A DNA stretch of 64,000 bases. Source: Novosphingobium sp. SG919 (GTDB lineage: Bacteria > Pseudomonadota > Alphaproteobacteria > Sphingomonadales > Sphingomonadaceae). Location: NCBI RefSeq assembly GCF_012932495.1, contig NZ_JABCNG010000002.1, forward strand, positions 248,001-312,000. The letters are read 5' to 3'. The stretch's first letter is position 1; each line of letters begins with the position of its first letter. The notes below the pieces were generated by a model, which had not been told where the DNA came from, ran no database searches, and was given only the letters and a program-made list of their open reading frames with translations. Made by a program: the position numbers and the translations under genes. Shown here in pieces: positions 53,366 through 62,131 of this stretch.

Positions 53366-54820
53366 TCAGAACAGATCGAAGTATTCGCGGTGTTCCCAAT
53401 CGGTGACCGTGGCGTTGTAGCGGGCCACTTCGGCATGCTTGATGCGGGCAAAGTGATCGACGAAGCCGCTGCCAAGCCCTTCACGTAGCGTGGCGCTCTG
53501 TTCCAGCGCGGGCAGGGCGCTTTCCAGGCTGGTGGGCAGCAGCGGAGCGGGCGCCTGGTAGGGGCTGTCCACCGCCGGGGGCGGCAGGGCGCCGGCTTCT
53601 ATGCCGGCCAGGCCCGAAACCATCTGCGAGGCTAGGTAGAGATAGGGATTGGCCGCTGGCTCCCCCACGCGGTTTTCGATGCGGGTGGCGCCGGGGCTGC
53701 CTTTGGCCAGCACGCGCAGCATGGCGCCGCGATTGTCCTGTCCCCAGGCGATGCGATCGGGCGCCAGCGAGTTGGCGCGATAGCGCTTGTAGCCGTTGAT
53801 CGTGGGGGTGGTGAGCGGCATCGCGGCGGCGGCGTGATCGAGCAGGCCGGCGAGGTAATGCTGCCCCAGCGCCGAAAGGCCGGGCTGGCCATCGCCTTGG
53901 GCAAAGGCGTTTCGCCCGCTGGCGCTATCAACCAGCGACTGGTGCAAGTGCCACCCGCTGGACATCGCCTGGGGCAGGGCGGGGCGGCACATGAAGCTGG
54001 CGTGATGGCCATGGCGGCGCGCCACCTGCTTGGCCGTGGTGCGGAACAGGATCATCGCATCGGCCGAGGCGATGCCTTGCTGCACGCCGAACACGAATTC
54101 CACCTGGGACGGGCCGAATTCCAGCTCCATCGAAGTGAGCGGCAGATCCAGCGCGGCGCAAGCTTCGCGCAGCACATCGAGGATCGGCTCGATCGTGTCG
54201 TAGCGCTGCTCGGTGAGATAGGCATAGCCCTGGTGCGTCAGCGCGACATCGGGCGGCGTGCCGGGCTGGCCGGCGTCATCGGGCGCAAGGCGCGGATCGA
54301 CCAGGCGGGTGAGGTGGAATTCCACTTCCAGCCCGCTCATGAACGCCAGGCCGCGCTGGCCAAGGCGCGCCACCGCATCGCGGGCGATGCGGCGCGGGCA
54401 CCAGGGGTAGGGCGTGCCATCGGCAAAGAACAGGTCGCCCAGCATCCAGGCCGTGCCCGGCGCCCAGGGCAGGAGCTTGAGACTGAGCGGATCGGGCACC
54501 ATGACCAGATCGCCCGCGCCCTGGAGATCGGCCCGGCCGATGCCCGCGCCCGCCGCAAAGACCGGCACCACGGTGCGGTGCGACGTGTCTTTCAGCAGCA
54601 GGCTGGAGGTGATCGACAGGCCCTGTTCCAGCGCGCCGGGCAGGGCGGCGGCCATCACCGTCTTGCCGCGCACGATCCCGTGCAGATCGGGAAAGCCCAG
54701 GCGCACCGAATGGACCCCGGCATCGGCCAGGCGGCGCGGCAGGTCGGCCGCGGCGGCCGCCTGCTCTTCGCTCCACAGCCCGTGGGCCAAGACGAACCCG
54801 TTCATGGCGCGCCCACTCAT
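53366..54820 (-). CDS. Glutamine synthetase-like ligase (candidate gamma-glutamyl-amine synthetase)
   Basis: The 484-residue protein has a short N-terminal beta-grasp region (VHSVRLGFPDLHGIVRGKTV) and a full GS catalytic domain: GLEVEFHL metal Glu pair, MELEFGPSQVEF, SFMCRPALPQAMSSGWHLHQS (His and ATP loop), TINGYKRYRANSLAP and ATRIENRVGEPAANPYLYLA. Glutamine synthetase-like enzymes of this branch (PuuA, GlnA3-type, aniline-pathway ligases) join glutamate to amines other than ammonia. Its ATG overlaps the stop of the Rieske oxygenase gene (ATGA). A GS-like ligase paired with a Rieske oxygenase resembles the aniline degradation pathway, where gamma-glutamylanilide is formed before or with ring attack, but the oxygenase here is of the phthalate type. 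Confidence 0.85.
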   Translation of the reverse strand: MSGRAMNGFVLAHGLWSEEQAAAAADLPRRLADAGVHSVRLGFPDLHGIVRGKTVMAAALPGALEQGLSITSSLLLKDTSHRTVVPVFAAGAGIGRADLQGAGDLVMVPDPLSLKLLPWAPGTAWMLGDLFFADGTPYPWCPRRIARDAVARLGQRGLAFMSGLEVEFHLTRLVDPRLAPDDAGQPGTPPDVALTHQGYAYLTEQRYDTIEPILDVLREACAALDLPLTSMELEFGPSQVEFVFGVQQGIASADAMILFRTTAKQVARRHGHHASFMCRPALPQAMSSGWHLHQSLVDSASGRNAFAQGDGQPGLSALGQHYLAGLLDHAAAAMPLTTPTINGYKRYRANSLAPDRIAWGQDNRGAMLRVLAKGSPGATRIENRVGEPAANPYLYLASQMVSGLAGIEAGALPPPAVDSPYQAPAPLLPTSLESALPALEQSATLREGLGSGFVDHFARIKHAEVARYNATVTDWEHREYFDLF

Positions 54821-56151
54821 AGCGCCAATGCGGGCACGGTCCAGGTCGCCTCGGCGCGCAGCCGTTCGACCGCGTCGCGCCAATAGGCCTCGGGCGCCGT
54901 GCCGCCGGGCGCCACCCCGTCGATCGTGGCCGGGCCGGCGCCGGCATTGCTTTCGCCCAGTGGCGGCAGGGCCAGCGGCGTTTCGCCCTTCTGCACTTTC
55001 TTGATCTGGTTGATCAGCATGACGCGATAGGCGACGATCGCCTTGTCCGACGTGCCCAGATGCTCGCGCGTGCGGTCCTGGATGCGGCCCTGGCTTTCCA
55101 CCGCCCACTGATCGTGCACGTTGATGTCTTCGCCCATGCCGGTGAAGGTGCGCGTCTTCTGCTCGGCCACGTCGAAGCCCCAGTTGTTGTGGCGGCCCAC
55201 GCGCGGCATGTAATCGGGCAGGGTATAGAGTTGCAGGCGCTGTTCGCGCATCAGCGGCTTGTCCACCGGCTCGGCAAAACTGGTGAACATGGCATACCAA
55301 TAGCAGCTCTCGTCATCGATCGGCACGTGCCACTGCGTGATCGTCATGGTGGACGAAAGCGGGATGACGAAAGCCTGCGGGAACAGCACGTTGGTGACGC
55401 GCACGTGGGTGTCGCCGCCATCGAGGTGGCGCAGCGTGGTGATGCGCAGGCCGCAATCGCTGGGGGTGACGGCGATATCGGGGCAATCGTACTCGCGCAG
55501 CACCTTGGTCATCGGCAGGTCGCTGTCGGTCGAATGGGCGCGGAACTGCTTGCCATAGTTGGCGTCGGCCTCGGCATCCTCGAAATAGCGGTGGAGGAAG
55601 CTGGCGTGGGCCGGGTCCATGCCCACTTCCAGCGCCTGGAGCCAGTTGCAGTCGAGATAGCCCTTAAACGAGAAGACATGGCTATCGGGCGCGGCCAGGC
55701 AATCGAGCGCGGGCAGGGCCGGGGCCTGCCCATCGGCGTCGAGCGGGCCGAACCAGCCGAAGATGGTGCCGCCCACTTCGCGCACCGGATAGGCGCGCTG
55801 CTTGATGCGCTTGCAGAAGCTGCTGCCCTTGGGCTCTGCCGGGGTTTCCAGGCACGCGCCGTTCACATCGAACAGCCAGCCGTGGAACGGGCAGCGCACG
55901 CCGCCGTCTTCCAGCCGGCCGAACGCCAGGTCCGCGCCGCGATGCGGGCAATCGCGGTCGATCAGGCCAAGGCGCCCGTCTTCATCGCGAAACAGCACCA
56001 GGTCCTGGCCCAGCACCTTGATCGCCTTGAGCGGGCGCTCGCCTTGCAGCTCTTCGCTGATCGCCACGGGCTGCCAGTATTGGCGCAGCAGATCGCCCAG
56101 CGGCGTGGCGGGGCCGGAGAGCGTGATGAACTTGTTCTGTTCGGGCGTCAT
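54817..56151 (-). CDS. Rieske-type non-heme iron oxygenase (phthalate 4,5-dioxygenase-like)
   Basis: The 444-residue protein starts MTPEQNKFITLSGPATPLGD at 56151. The Rieske [2Fe-2S] centre is C68-P-H70 and C87-P-F-H90 (CPHRGADLAFGRLEDGG then CPFHGWLFD). The catalytic iron site is D179-x2-H182-x4-H187 in GMDPAHASFLHRYF. Sequence style and the N-terminal RQYWQPVAIS place it with phthalate 4,5-dioxygenase/vanillate demethylase-like monocomponent oxygenases, which receive electrons from a separate reductase. No reductase or ferredoxin gene is present in the window. It should mono- or dihydroxylate or demethylate an aromatic or cyclic compound. It is the first gene of a two-gene unit with the GS-like ligase. 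Confidence 0.89.
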   Translation of the reverse strand: MTPEQNKFITLSGPATPLGDLLRQYWQPVAISEELQGERPLKAIKVLGQDLVLFRDEDGRLGLIDRDCPHRGADLAFGRLEDGGVRCPFHGWLFDVNGACLETPAEPKGSSFCKRIKQRAYPVREVGGTIFGWFGPLDADGQAPALPALDCLAAPDSHVFSFKGYLDCNWLQALEVGMDPAHASFLHRYFEDAEADANYGKQFRAHSTDSDLPMTKVLREYDCPDIAVTPSDCGLRITTLRHLDGGDTHVRVTNVLFPQAFVIPLSSTMTITQWHVPIDDESCYWYAMFTSFAEPVDKPLMREQRLQLYTLPDYMPRVGRHNNWGFDVAEQKTRTFTGMGEDINVHDQWAVESQGRIQDRTREHLGTSDKAIVAYRVMLINQIKKVQKGETPLALPPLGESNAGAGPATIDGVAPGGTAPEAYWRDAVERLRAEATWTVPALAL

Positions 56152-56336
56152 GGGGAGGCCTCTTGTTGGAATGCCCCACATTTGCCCCGGATGGCGCGGC
56201 GCGGGTGTTGCCCCTTTGGCAGCGCCGCGTTGCGCGATGTGCCACGTTTGGGCAACGCTTGCCGGATTGCACAGCGGCGCCCGCATCGGCTAGCACCGGC
56301 ACCACCATTTCAGCCCCAGCCCGAAGGCCTTGCCCC

Positions 56337-56915
56337 ATGCCCCGCACCCTGTCTGCCATCGCCATTTTCTGCGGATCGAACGTGGGGGAGGGGGAAGCCT
56401 ATAAAGAGGCCGCTGCCGCATTGGGCAGCGCGCTGGCCCGGCGGGGCATCGCCGTGGTCTATGGCGGCACGCACAAGGGCCTGATGGGCATTCTGGCCGA
56501 TGCGGCGCTGGCCGGCGGCGGGCGGGTGCATGGCGTGATCACCCAGCGCCTGCACGACAAGGGGCACCTGCACCCGGCCTTGAGCGAAAGCGAGATCGTC
56601 AATGGCATGCGCGCGCGCAAGGAGCGGATGCTCGATCTGGCCGATGCCTGCATCGCCCTGCCCGGCGGCATCGGCACCGCCGAGGAATTCATGGAAGCCT
56701 GGACGCTCAACCAGTTGGGCGACGTGGACAAGCCGGTCGGCCTGCTCAATGTCGATGGCTATTACGACAGCTTCATGGGCTTTATCGACACGATGATCGC
56801 GCGCAAGTTCCTGCCCGCCGCGCACCGCGAAGGCATCGCGCTCGATCCCGCGCCCGAGGCGCTGATCGACAAGCTGGCGGTGTTCGAAAAGCCCACCGTG
56901 CAGAAGTGGATGTGA
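56337..56915 (+). CDS. LOG-family protein (TIGR00730 type, possible nucleotide 5'-monophosphate phosphoribohydrolase)
   Basis: The 192-residue product begins MPRTLSAIAIFCGSNVGEGE at the ATG at 56337. The nucleotide-binding and catalytic motif PGGIGTAEEFMEAW is complete, as are VYGGTHKGLMGILADAAL and the KERMLDLADACIALPGG region. Proteins of this family were long called lysine decarboxylase-like but many cleave cytokinin or adenosine nucleotide monophosphates. A housekeeping or salvage role is as likely as a pathway role. It stands alone between the Rieske gene and the ALDH operon and reads into the terminator at 56914-56955. Confidence 0.88.
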   Translation: MPRTLSAIAIFCGSNVGEGEAYKEAAAALGSALARRGIAVVYGGTHKGLMGILADAALAGGGRVHGVITQRLHDKGHLHPALSESEIVNGMRARKERMLDLADACIALPGGIGTAEEFMEAWTLNQLGDVDKPVGLLNVDGYYDSFMGFIDTMIARKFLPAAHREGIALDPAPEALIDKLAVFEKPTVQKWM

Positions 56916-56955
56916 AAAAACGCGGGGCGAATGGCTGATAAGCCGTCCGCCCCGC
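56914..56955 (-). terminator. Rho-independent terminator of the SDR-PLP-DUF3830-ALDH operon
   Basis: Read on the minus strand, GCGGGGCG pairs with CGCCCCGC around an inner GGCT/AGCC stem and is followed by GTTTTTTC. It lies 25 bp past the ALDH stop and overlaps the end of the convergent LOG gene. Confidence 0.85.
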
Positions 56956-56979
56956 ACCTTCAGACTCGTCTCCCACGCG

Positions 56980-58452
56980 TCAATCGGTGGCGATCCAGAG
57001 GGACTTGGTTTCCAGGTGTTCCTCCAGGTGGTTCTTGCCATATTCGCGGCCCATGCCGCTGGCCTTCATCCCGCCCGATGGCACCGCCGGGTCGATCGCG
57101 TTGTAGCAGTTGACCCAGACCGACCCGGCGCGCAGGCGGCGGCCCAGGCGATGGGCGCGGCCCACGTTGCCGGTCCACACGCCCGCGCCCAGGCCGAAGG
57201 GCGTGGCATTGGCGCGGGTCACCACTTCCTCTTCGCTGTCGAACGGCAGCACCGCCAGGATCGGGCCGAAGATTTCCTCGCGCACCGCGCGCATCGTATC
57301 GGTCGCGCCCGAAAGCACCGTGGGCGGGAAGAAGAACCCTTGGGCAAAGGCCCCTTCGCTCAGCCGCACGCCGCCGCAGACCGCGCCTGCGCCTTCCGCC
57401 AGGGCATCGTCCATATGGCCGGTCACGCGCGCCAACTGGCGGGCGGAGACCAGTGGGCCCAGGTCCGTTGCCGGATCGATCCCGTTGCCCAGGCGCAGGG
57501 CGCCGGCATGATGGGCCACGGCAGCGGCGAAATCATCGGCCACGCCGCGTTCCACGAAGAGGCGCGTGCCGGCGCTGCATACCTGGCCCGAATTGGCAAA
57601 GGCGGCGACCACCGCCATGCGCGCGGCCTTGTCGAGATCGGCATCGGCAAAGACGATGTTGGGCGATTTGCCGCCCAGTTCCAGGCTGATCCGCTTGAGG
57701 CTGCCGGCGGCCGAGGCCATGATCGCCCGGCCGGTGGCGTCCGATCCGGTAAAGGCGATCTTGTCCACGCCGGGATGCGCGGCCAGCGCCGCGCCCGCTT
57801 CGCCGCCAAGGCCCGTCACCACGTTGAACACGCCCGGCGGCACGCCCGCTTCCAGCGCCAGCTTGCCCAGCAGCAGCGGGGAGAGCGAGGCGTCCTCCGC
57901 CGGCTTGAGCACGAGGGTGCAGCCGGTGGCGAGCACGGGGCCGAGCTTGAGAATGCTGGCCCACAGCGGCCCGTTCCACGGAATGATCGCCGCGCAGACC
58001 CCGACCGGTTCCTTCACCGTGCAGGCGAACATAGCGGGATTGGAAGGGGTTGCGGTCACGCCCTCGATCCCGCGCGCCATGCCGGCGTAATAGCGCAACA
58101 GGTCAGTCAGCATCGCCACGCTGCCGCGCGTGTGGCGGATCGGCGAACCCATGTCGAGCGTGTCGAGCAGGGCGAAGTCTTCCGCGTGGGCGGCGACCAG
58201 ATCGGCCAGCCGCAGCAATAGCGCCTGGCGCTCGGTCGGGGAGAAGCGCGGCCAGGGGCCGGAATCGAATGCCGCGCGCGCCGCCGCCACGGCGCGATCC
58301 ACGTCGGCGGCCTGGCCGCGCGCAAAATCGGCAAGGTGTTCGCCCGTGGCCGGGTTGTGCGAGGGCAGGGTCTGGCCATCGGCGGAGGGCACGAAGGCCC
58401 CGTCGATCAACAGGCCCAGCGGAGTGCCGGTGAGGAAGGGATGCGGGGCCAT
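56980..58452 (-). CDS. NAD(P)-dependent aldehyde dehydrogenase
   Basis: The 490-residue protein has every ALDH landmark: IPWNGPLWASILKLGPVLATGC with Asn160, PAEDASLSPLLLGKLALEAGVPPGVFNVVTG, cofactor loop FTGSDATGR, general base Glu258 in SLELGGKSPN, and nucleophile Cys292 in FANSGQVCSAGTRLF. The C-terminal PSGGMKASGMGREYGKNHLEEHLETKS matches betaine/indole-acetaldehyde-type dehydrogenases. It should oxidise an aldehyde to the acid in the cytoplasm. It is the last gene of a four-gene minus-strand operon (SDR, PLP enzyme, DUF3830, ALDH); a 7-bp gap separates it from the DUF3830 gene. Confidence 0.93.
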   Translation of the reverse strand: MAPHPFLTGTPLGLLIDGAFVPSADGQTLPSHNPATGEHLADFARGQAADVDRAVAAARAAFDSGPWPRFSPTERQALLLRLADLVAAHAEDFALLDTLDMGSPIRHTRGSVAMLTDLLRYYAGMARGIEGVTATPSNPAMFACTVKEPVGVCAAIIPWNGPLWASILKLGPVLATGCTLVLKPAEDASLSPLLLGKLALEAGVPPGVFNVVTGLGGEAGAALAAHPGVDKIAFTGSDATGRAIMASAAGSLKRISLELGGKSPNIVFADADLDKAARMAVVAAFANSGQVCSAGTRLFVERGVADDFAAAVAHHAGALRLGNGIDPATDLGPLVSARQLARVTGHMDDALAEGAGAVCGGVRLSEGAFAQGFFFPPTVLSGATDTMRAVREEIFGPILAVLPFDSEEEVVTRANATPFGLGAGVWTGNVGRAHRLGRRLRAGSVWVNCYNAIDPAVPSGGMKASGMGREYGKNHLEEHLETKSLWIATD

Positions 58453-58459
58453 GGGCTGG

Positions 58460-58876
58460 TCAGTCCTTGATGGTGAAGGAGATCGACTGGGCGCCTTCCC
58501 ACAGCGTCTGCTTGCCGAGCTTGGCGAGGTTTTCGTTGCCTTCGATGATCGTCATGAAGTGGATGCCGGCGAGCGGCCCCAGCTTGCTGGCAAAGGCCAC
58601 GCCGCCATAGGCGAGCAGGATTTCGGTTTCGCTGTAGCCGCCGGGATAGAAGATGAATTCGCCGGGCGCGGGATAGCGCGTGGGGTTTTCCCAGGGCAGG
58701 TCATAGACCGTGTTGCCCATCGGGATCCACACGCCTTCGCCGCTCCAGCGCACGTGGATGACCTTTTCATCATAGGGCATCATCGCCTTGAAGCGGGCGC
58801 AGGTGACGGGCGCCAGTTCCTCTTCCAGGCGGGCGGTGAAGGCATAGGGGCCAGCCTTGATGGCAACCAAGGTCAT
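58460..58876 (-). CDS. DUF3830-family protein (cyclophilin-like fold)
   Basis: The 138-residue protein reads MTLVAIKAGPYAFTARLEEE at the start and has the family segments VTCARFKAMMPYDEKVIHVRWSGEGVWIPMG, PAPGEFIFYPGGYSETEILLAYGG and HFMTIIEGNE. The family is cyclophilin-like and recurs beside amidohydrolases, racemases and hydantoinases in catabolic operons; its biochemical role is unknown to me. GGAG precedes the ATG. Position between a PLP enzyme and an aldehyde dehydrogenase suggests an accessory or ligand-binding role, or a small enzyme of the pathway. Confidence 0.8.
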   Translation of the reverse strand: MTLVAIKAGPYAFTARLEEELAPVTCARFKAMMPYDEKVIHVRWSGEGVWIPMGNTVYDLPWENPTRYPAPGEFIFYPGGYSETEILLAYGGVAFASKLGPLAGIHFMTIIEGNENLAKLGKQTLWEGAQSISFTIKD

Positions 58877-58903
58877 GAAAAACTCCGCGAAAACAGGGGA
58901 ATA

Positions 58904-60103
58904 TCAGGCAGCCGCGTGGAGGCGGGCAAAGCCGCGTTCAAGATCGGCGATAAGGTCGTCCACCTCTTCCAGCCCGACATGCAGGCGCAGGCTGGGGCCG
59001 GGCGCTTCCCACGTCACTTCCGAACGCAGGTCTGACGGATAAGTGGGCACCACCAGGCTTTCATAGCCGCCCCAGCTGTAGCCCAGCTTGAACAGGTCCA
59101 TGTGATCGAGCATCGCGGCAAACTGCCTATCGGTGCAGGCGTTGAGCACCACGCCGAACAGGCCCGAGGCGCCATCGTAATCGCGCTTCCAGATCGCATG
59201 GCCGGGATCATCGGGCAGGGCGGGATACATCACTTGCGCCACTTCGGGCCGGGCCTGCAGCCACTGCGCCACGGCCAGCGCCGAGGCATGGTGCTGCTTC
59301 ATCCGCAGCGGCAGGGTGCGCAGGCCGCGCAGGGCCATGTAGATGTCGTCGGGCCCGCCGCAATAGCCACTGCCCGAGGCGGTCTTCTTGACCGGGATGA
59401 ACGCTTCCTCGGTGCAGACCGCCACGCCCAGCATCAGGTCGGAATGGCCCGAGATATATTTGGTGGCGGCGTTGATCGACACGTCGACGCCGTGTTCGAG
59501 CGGGCGGAAATTGACCGGGCTGCTCCAGGTGTTGTCGAACACGGTCTTGATCCCGCGCGCGCGGGCCACGGCAGTGATGGCCGAAACGTCGGTCATCTCG
59601 AACGTCAGCGAGCCGGGGCTTTCCATGTAGATCACGCGGGTGTTGGGCTTGATCAGGGCTTCTATCCCCGCGCCGATCGAGGGGCGGTAATAGGTCACGT
59701 CCACGCCGAATTTCTTGAGGAATTCCTCGCAGAACGCGCGCGCCGGGCCATAGAGGCTGTCCACGATCAGGAGGTGATCGCCGGCCGAGAGGAACGCGGT
59801 GAGCGCGGCGCAGATCGCACCCAGCCCGCAACTGGTGGTGACGGCGCGATAGCCGCCTTCGAGCAGGGTGATGGCATCCTCGAACGCGCGGGTCGTGGCG
59901 GTGCCTTCGCGCCCATAGGTAAAGCCGACATAGGCGCCCGAGGCGCGGTCGCGCCGCGTTTCCAGCAACTGTTCCACGCTGTCGAACAGCACCGTGGAGC
60001 AGTGATAGACCGGCGGATTGACCACGCCGAAGTTGGCCGCCGGATCGCGCCCGGCGTGCAGGGTCTGCGTGCCGCGGCCAAAGCGCGAAAGATCGATGGT
60101 CAT
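58904..60103 (-). CDS. Cys/Met-metabolism PLP-dependent enzyme (cystathionine beta-lyase-like)
   Basis: The 399-residue protein belongs to the Cys/Met metabolism fold-type I PLP enzymes: RFGRGTQTLHAGRDP, YGREGTATTRAFEDAI, DSLYGPARAF, Asp190 in VFDNTWSSP, PLP Lys215 in NAATKYISGHSD, and WGGYESLVVP near the end. These are the features of MetC and relatives, which cleave C-S bonds or carry out gamma-replacement. In a catabolic operon it may instead act on another beta- or gamma-substituted amino acid. It is the second gene of the SDR-PLP-DUF3830-ALDH unit, 16 bp after the SDR stop. Confidence 0.88.
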   Translation of the reverse strand: MTIDLSRFGRGTQTLHAGRDPAANFGVVNPPVYHCSTVLFDSVEQLLETRRDRASGAYVGFTYGREGTATTRAFEDAITLLEGGYRAVTTSCGLGAICAALTAFLSAGDHLLIVDSLYGPARAFCEEFLKKFGVDVTYYRPSIGAGIEALIKPNTRVIYMESPGSLTFEMTDVSAITAVARARGIKTVFDNTWSSPVNFRPLEHGVDVSINAATKYISGHSDLMLGVAVCTEEAFIPVKKTASGSGYCGGPDDIYMALRGLRTLPLRMKQHHASALAVAQWLQARPEVAQVMYPALPDDPGHAIWKRDYDGASGLFGVVLNACTDRQFAAMLDHMDLFKLGYSWGGYESLVVPTYPSDLRSEVTWEAPGPSLRLHVGLEEVDDLIADLERGFARLHAAA

Positions 60104-60119
60104 CTTGGTTCAGGCTCCT

Positions 60120-60923
60120 TCAGAGTATCGTTCCGGCGTCGACGACGATGTCCTGCCCGGTCATCATGCGCCCGCCGGGGCCAAGCAGGTGCAGCACGGC
60201 GCGGGCAACATCGTCCTCGCCCACCAGGCGGCCCAGCGCGGTGGACTGGACAAAGCGGTTGTAGGGTGCGTCGGGCGCTTCGCCATTGCGCTCCGCCGAT
60301 TGGCGGAACAGGCGGCGCAGGCGTTCGCCGTCGATGCCGCCCGGCGATACCATGTTGACGCGCACGCCGTGCGGCGCGCCATCGAGCGCGGCCGAGCGCA
60401 CCAGCCCGCGCACGGCCCATTTCGAGGCGGCATAGATGCCCTGGCCGGCCACGCCCTTGTGTCCATAGGTGCCGCCGATCACCACGACCTGGCCGCCGGC
60501 GCGCGCCACCATGGCCGGCATGGCCGCGCCCAGTGCGTTGATCACGCCCAGCACGTTGATATCGAAGCAGTGACGATAGGCGGCCTCGCCATTTTCCCAG
60601 ATCGGGGCCTTGCCGCTGCTGACGCCCGCGGCGCAGACCAGCGCATCGACCGGCCCCAAGTCTTGCGCGATGGCGGCAAAGGTGGCGGCGAGCGCGGCGG
60701 CGTCGGTCACGTCTGCGGCATAGGCGCGGGCGGCGGTGCCCACGCTGGCCTGCGCGGCGGCACCGGTGGCGGCATCACGCCCGATCAGCGCCACGCGCGC
60801 GCCTTGGGCGACCAGGGCATGGGCCAGCGCCAGGCCGAGCCCGCGCGTGCCGCCGGTGAGGGCGATGATCTGCCCTGCCAGGGTTCCGGCCAAAGGCCCG
60901 GCTTGCCCGTTGTTGCCTGTCAT
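60120..60923 (-). CDS. Short-chain dehydrogenase/reductase
   Basis: The 267-residue SDR has loop ALTGGTRGLGLALAHALVAQG, acidic AADVTD, CAAGVSSG as the NNAG equivalent, catalytic segment IGGTYGHKGVAGQGIYAASKWAVRGLVRS (Tyr and Lys) and the end MMTGQDIVVDAGTIL. It resembles the SDR at 52499-53293 in its N-terminal and terminal segments. It is the promoter-proximal gene of the four-gene minus-strand operon, with a 206-bp divergent region towards the 2-oxoglutarate oxygenase gene. Substrate not known. Confidence 0.87.
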   Translation of the reverse strand: MTGNNGQAGPLAGTLAGQIIALTGGTRGLGLALAHALVAQGARVALIGRDAATGAAAQASVGTAARAYAADVTDAAALAATFAAIAQDLGPVDALVCAAGVSSGKAPIWENGEAAYRHCFDINVLGVINALGAAMPAMVARAGGQVVVIGGTYGHKGVAGQGIYAASKWAVRGLVRSAALDGAPHGVRVNMVSPGGIDGERLRRLFRQSAERNGEAPDAPYNRFVQSTALGRLVGEDDVARAVLHLLGPGGRMMTGQDIVVDAGTIL

Positions 60924-61129
60924 GCTGCGCCCGTGCTTGTGGTGATGGTGTGCAGTTTATGGACTAGCCGGTGGGGGGTGGTGCGCCAAGGTGATGTTTC
61001 GGCAGCGGGGGAGTACCAAAAAAACAACGCTCAGGGGCCAAGTGTTGCCTTAGTCATACCATATGCCCGGCCGGCATGGTGGCGCTGCCTGCGCGCCCTG
61101 CCCTTGGCCTTCGCGATGGAGCCTGTTCG

Positions 61130-62131
61130 ATGAGCCGTTCCGCCGATGACGTATCCGCCGCCCAAGCGATCACGCTGGACGAGGTGCCTCTCATTGATTT
61201 TGCGCCGTTCCTGAGCGGCGATGCCGCCGCGCGCCAGGAGGTGGCCGAGGCCATCGCCCGCGCCTGCGAAGAGATCGGCTTCTTCTATCTGGCCGGGCAC
61301 GGGGTGCCCCAGGCCGCACGCGAGGATGTCTTTGCCGCAGCGGCGGCGTTCTTTGCCCGGCCCCGCGCCGAGCGGGCGCAGAGCGCGGCAACGCCCGAAT
61401 GGTATCGCGGCTGGATCGGCGCGCCCGAGGCCGATGGCTTTTCGCGCAACACCCGCCTGTTCGAGCAATATCGGTTGCAGCATGAATGGCCGGCCGATCC
61501 GGCCGACATGGACCACGCCGCGATCTTCGACCAGCCCAACCGCTTCCCGGCCGACATGCCCGCGTTCCGCGCTGCGAGCGAGGCGTACCTTGATGCGATG
61601 CTCAACCTGTCGCGCGAATTGCTGCGCGCCTTTGCGCTGGGCCTGGGCTTGCCCGAACACCGCTTTGACGGGTGGTTCCGCCATCCCGCCTCGCAACTGT
61701 CGATGAACTTCTATCCGCGCCTGCCCGCCATGGCCGATGACAAAGTGTCGAACATGGTGCCGCACACCGACGAAGGGCCCTTCACCATTCTCGCCCAGGG
61801 CGACGTCGGCGGGCTGGAAGTGAAGCGCCGTGACGGGGTGTGGATCAAGGCGCCGCCGATTGCGGGGGCCTATACCATCAACGTGGGCGACATGATGATG
61901 TGGTGGTCCAACGGCCGCTTCCTGTCGAACTTCCACCGCGTGCGCAACCGCGCCGGGGAAGAACGCTTTTCCGTGCCCTATTTCGCCAATCCCGATCGCG
62001 CCGTGGTCGTCGCGCCGCTGCCCGAACTGGTGGGGGCGGATACCCCGCGCTACCCGGCGGTGAAGGTGGCCGATCACCTTGCCCGCTTCTATGCCACTCT
62101 CGCAAAAAATCCCCAGGACATCTATGGCTGA
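61130..62131 (+). CDS. Isopenicillin-N-synthase-like Fe(II)/2-oxoglutarate oxygenase
   Basis: The 333-residue protein starts at the ATG at 61130 (GGAGCC upstream). It has the DIOX_N region (VPLIDFAPFLSGD, CEEIGFFYLAGHGVP) and the 2OG-FeII domain with His212, Asp214 (VPHTDEGPFT), His269 (NFHRVRN) and 2-oxoglutarate ligands Arg279 and Ser281 in ERFSVPYF. Bacterial members oxidise amino-acid-like or alicyclic substrates. Its end overlaps the hydantoinase-like gene by 8 bp (ATGGCTGA), so oxidation and ring or amide hydrolysis are probably consecutive. It diverges from the four-gene SDR operon. Confidence 0.88.
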   Translation: MSRSADDVSAAQAITLDEVPLIDFAPFLSGDAAARQEVAEAIARACEEIGFFYLAGHGVPQAAREDVFAAAAAFFARPRAERAQSAATPEWYRGWIGAPEADGFSRNTRLFEQYRLQHEWPADPADMDHAAIFDQPNRFPADMPAFRAASEAYLDAMLNLSRELLRAFALGLGLPEHRFDGWFRHPASQLSMNFYPRLPAMADDKVSNMVPHTDEGPFTILAQGDVGGLEVKRRDGVWIKAPPIAGAYTINVGDMMMWWSNGRFLSNFHRVRNRAGEERFSVPYFANPDRAVVVAPLPELVGADTPRYPAVKVADHLARFYATLAKNPQDIYG

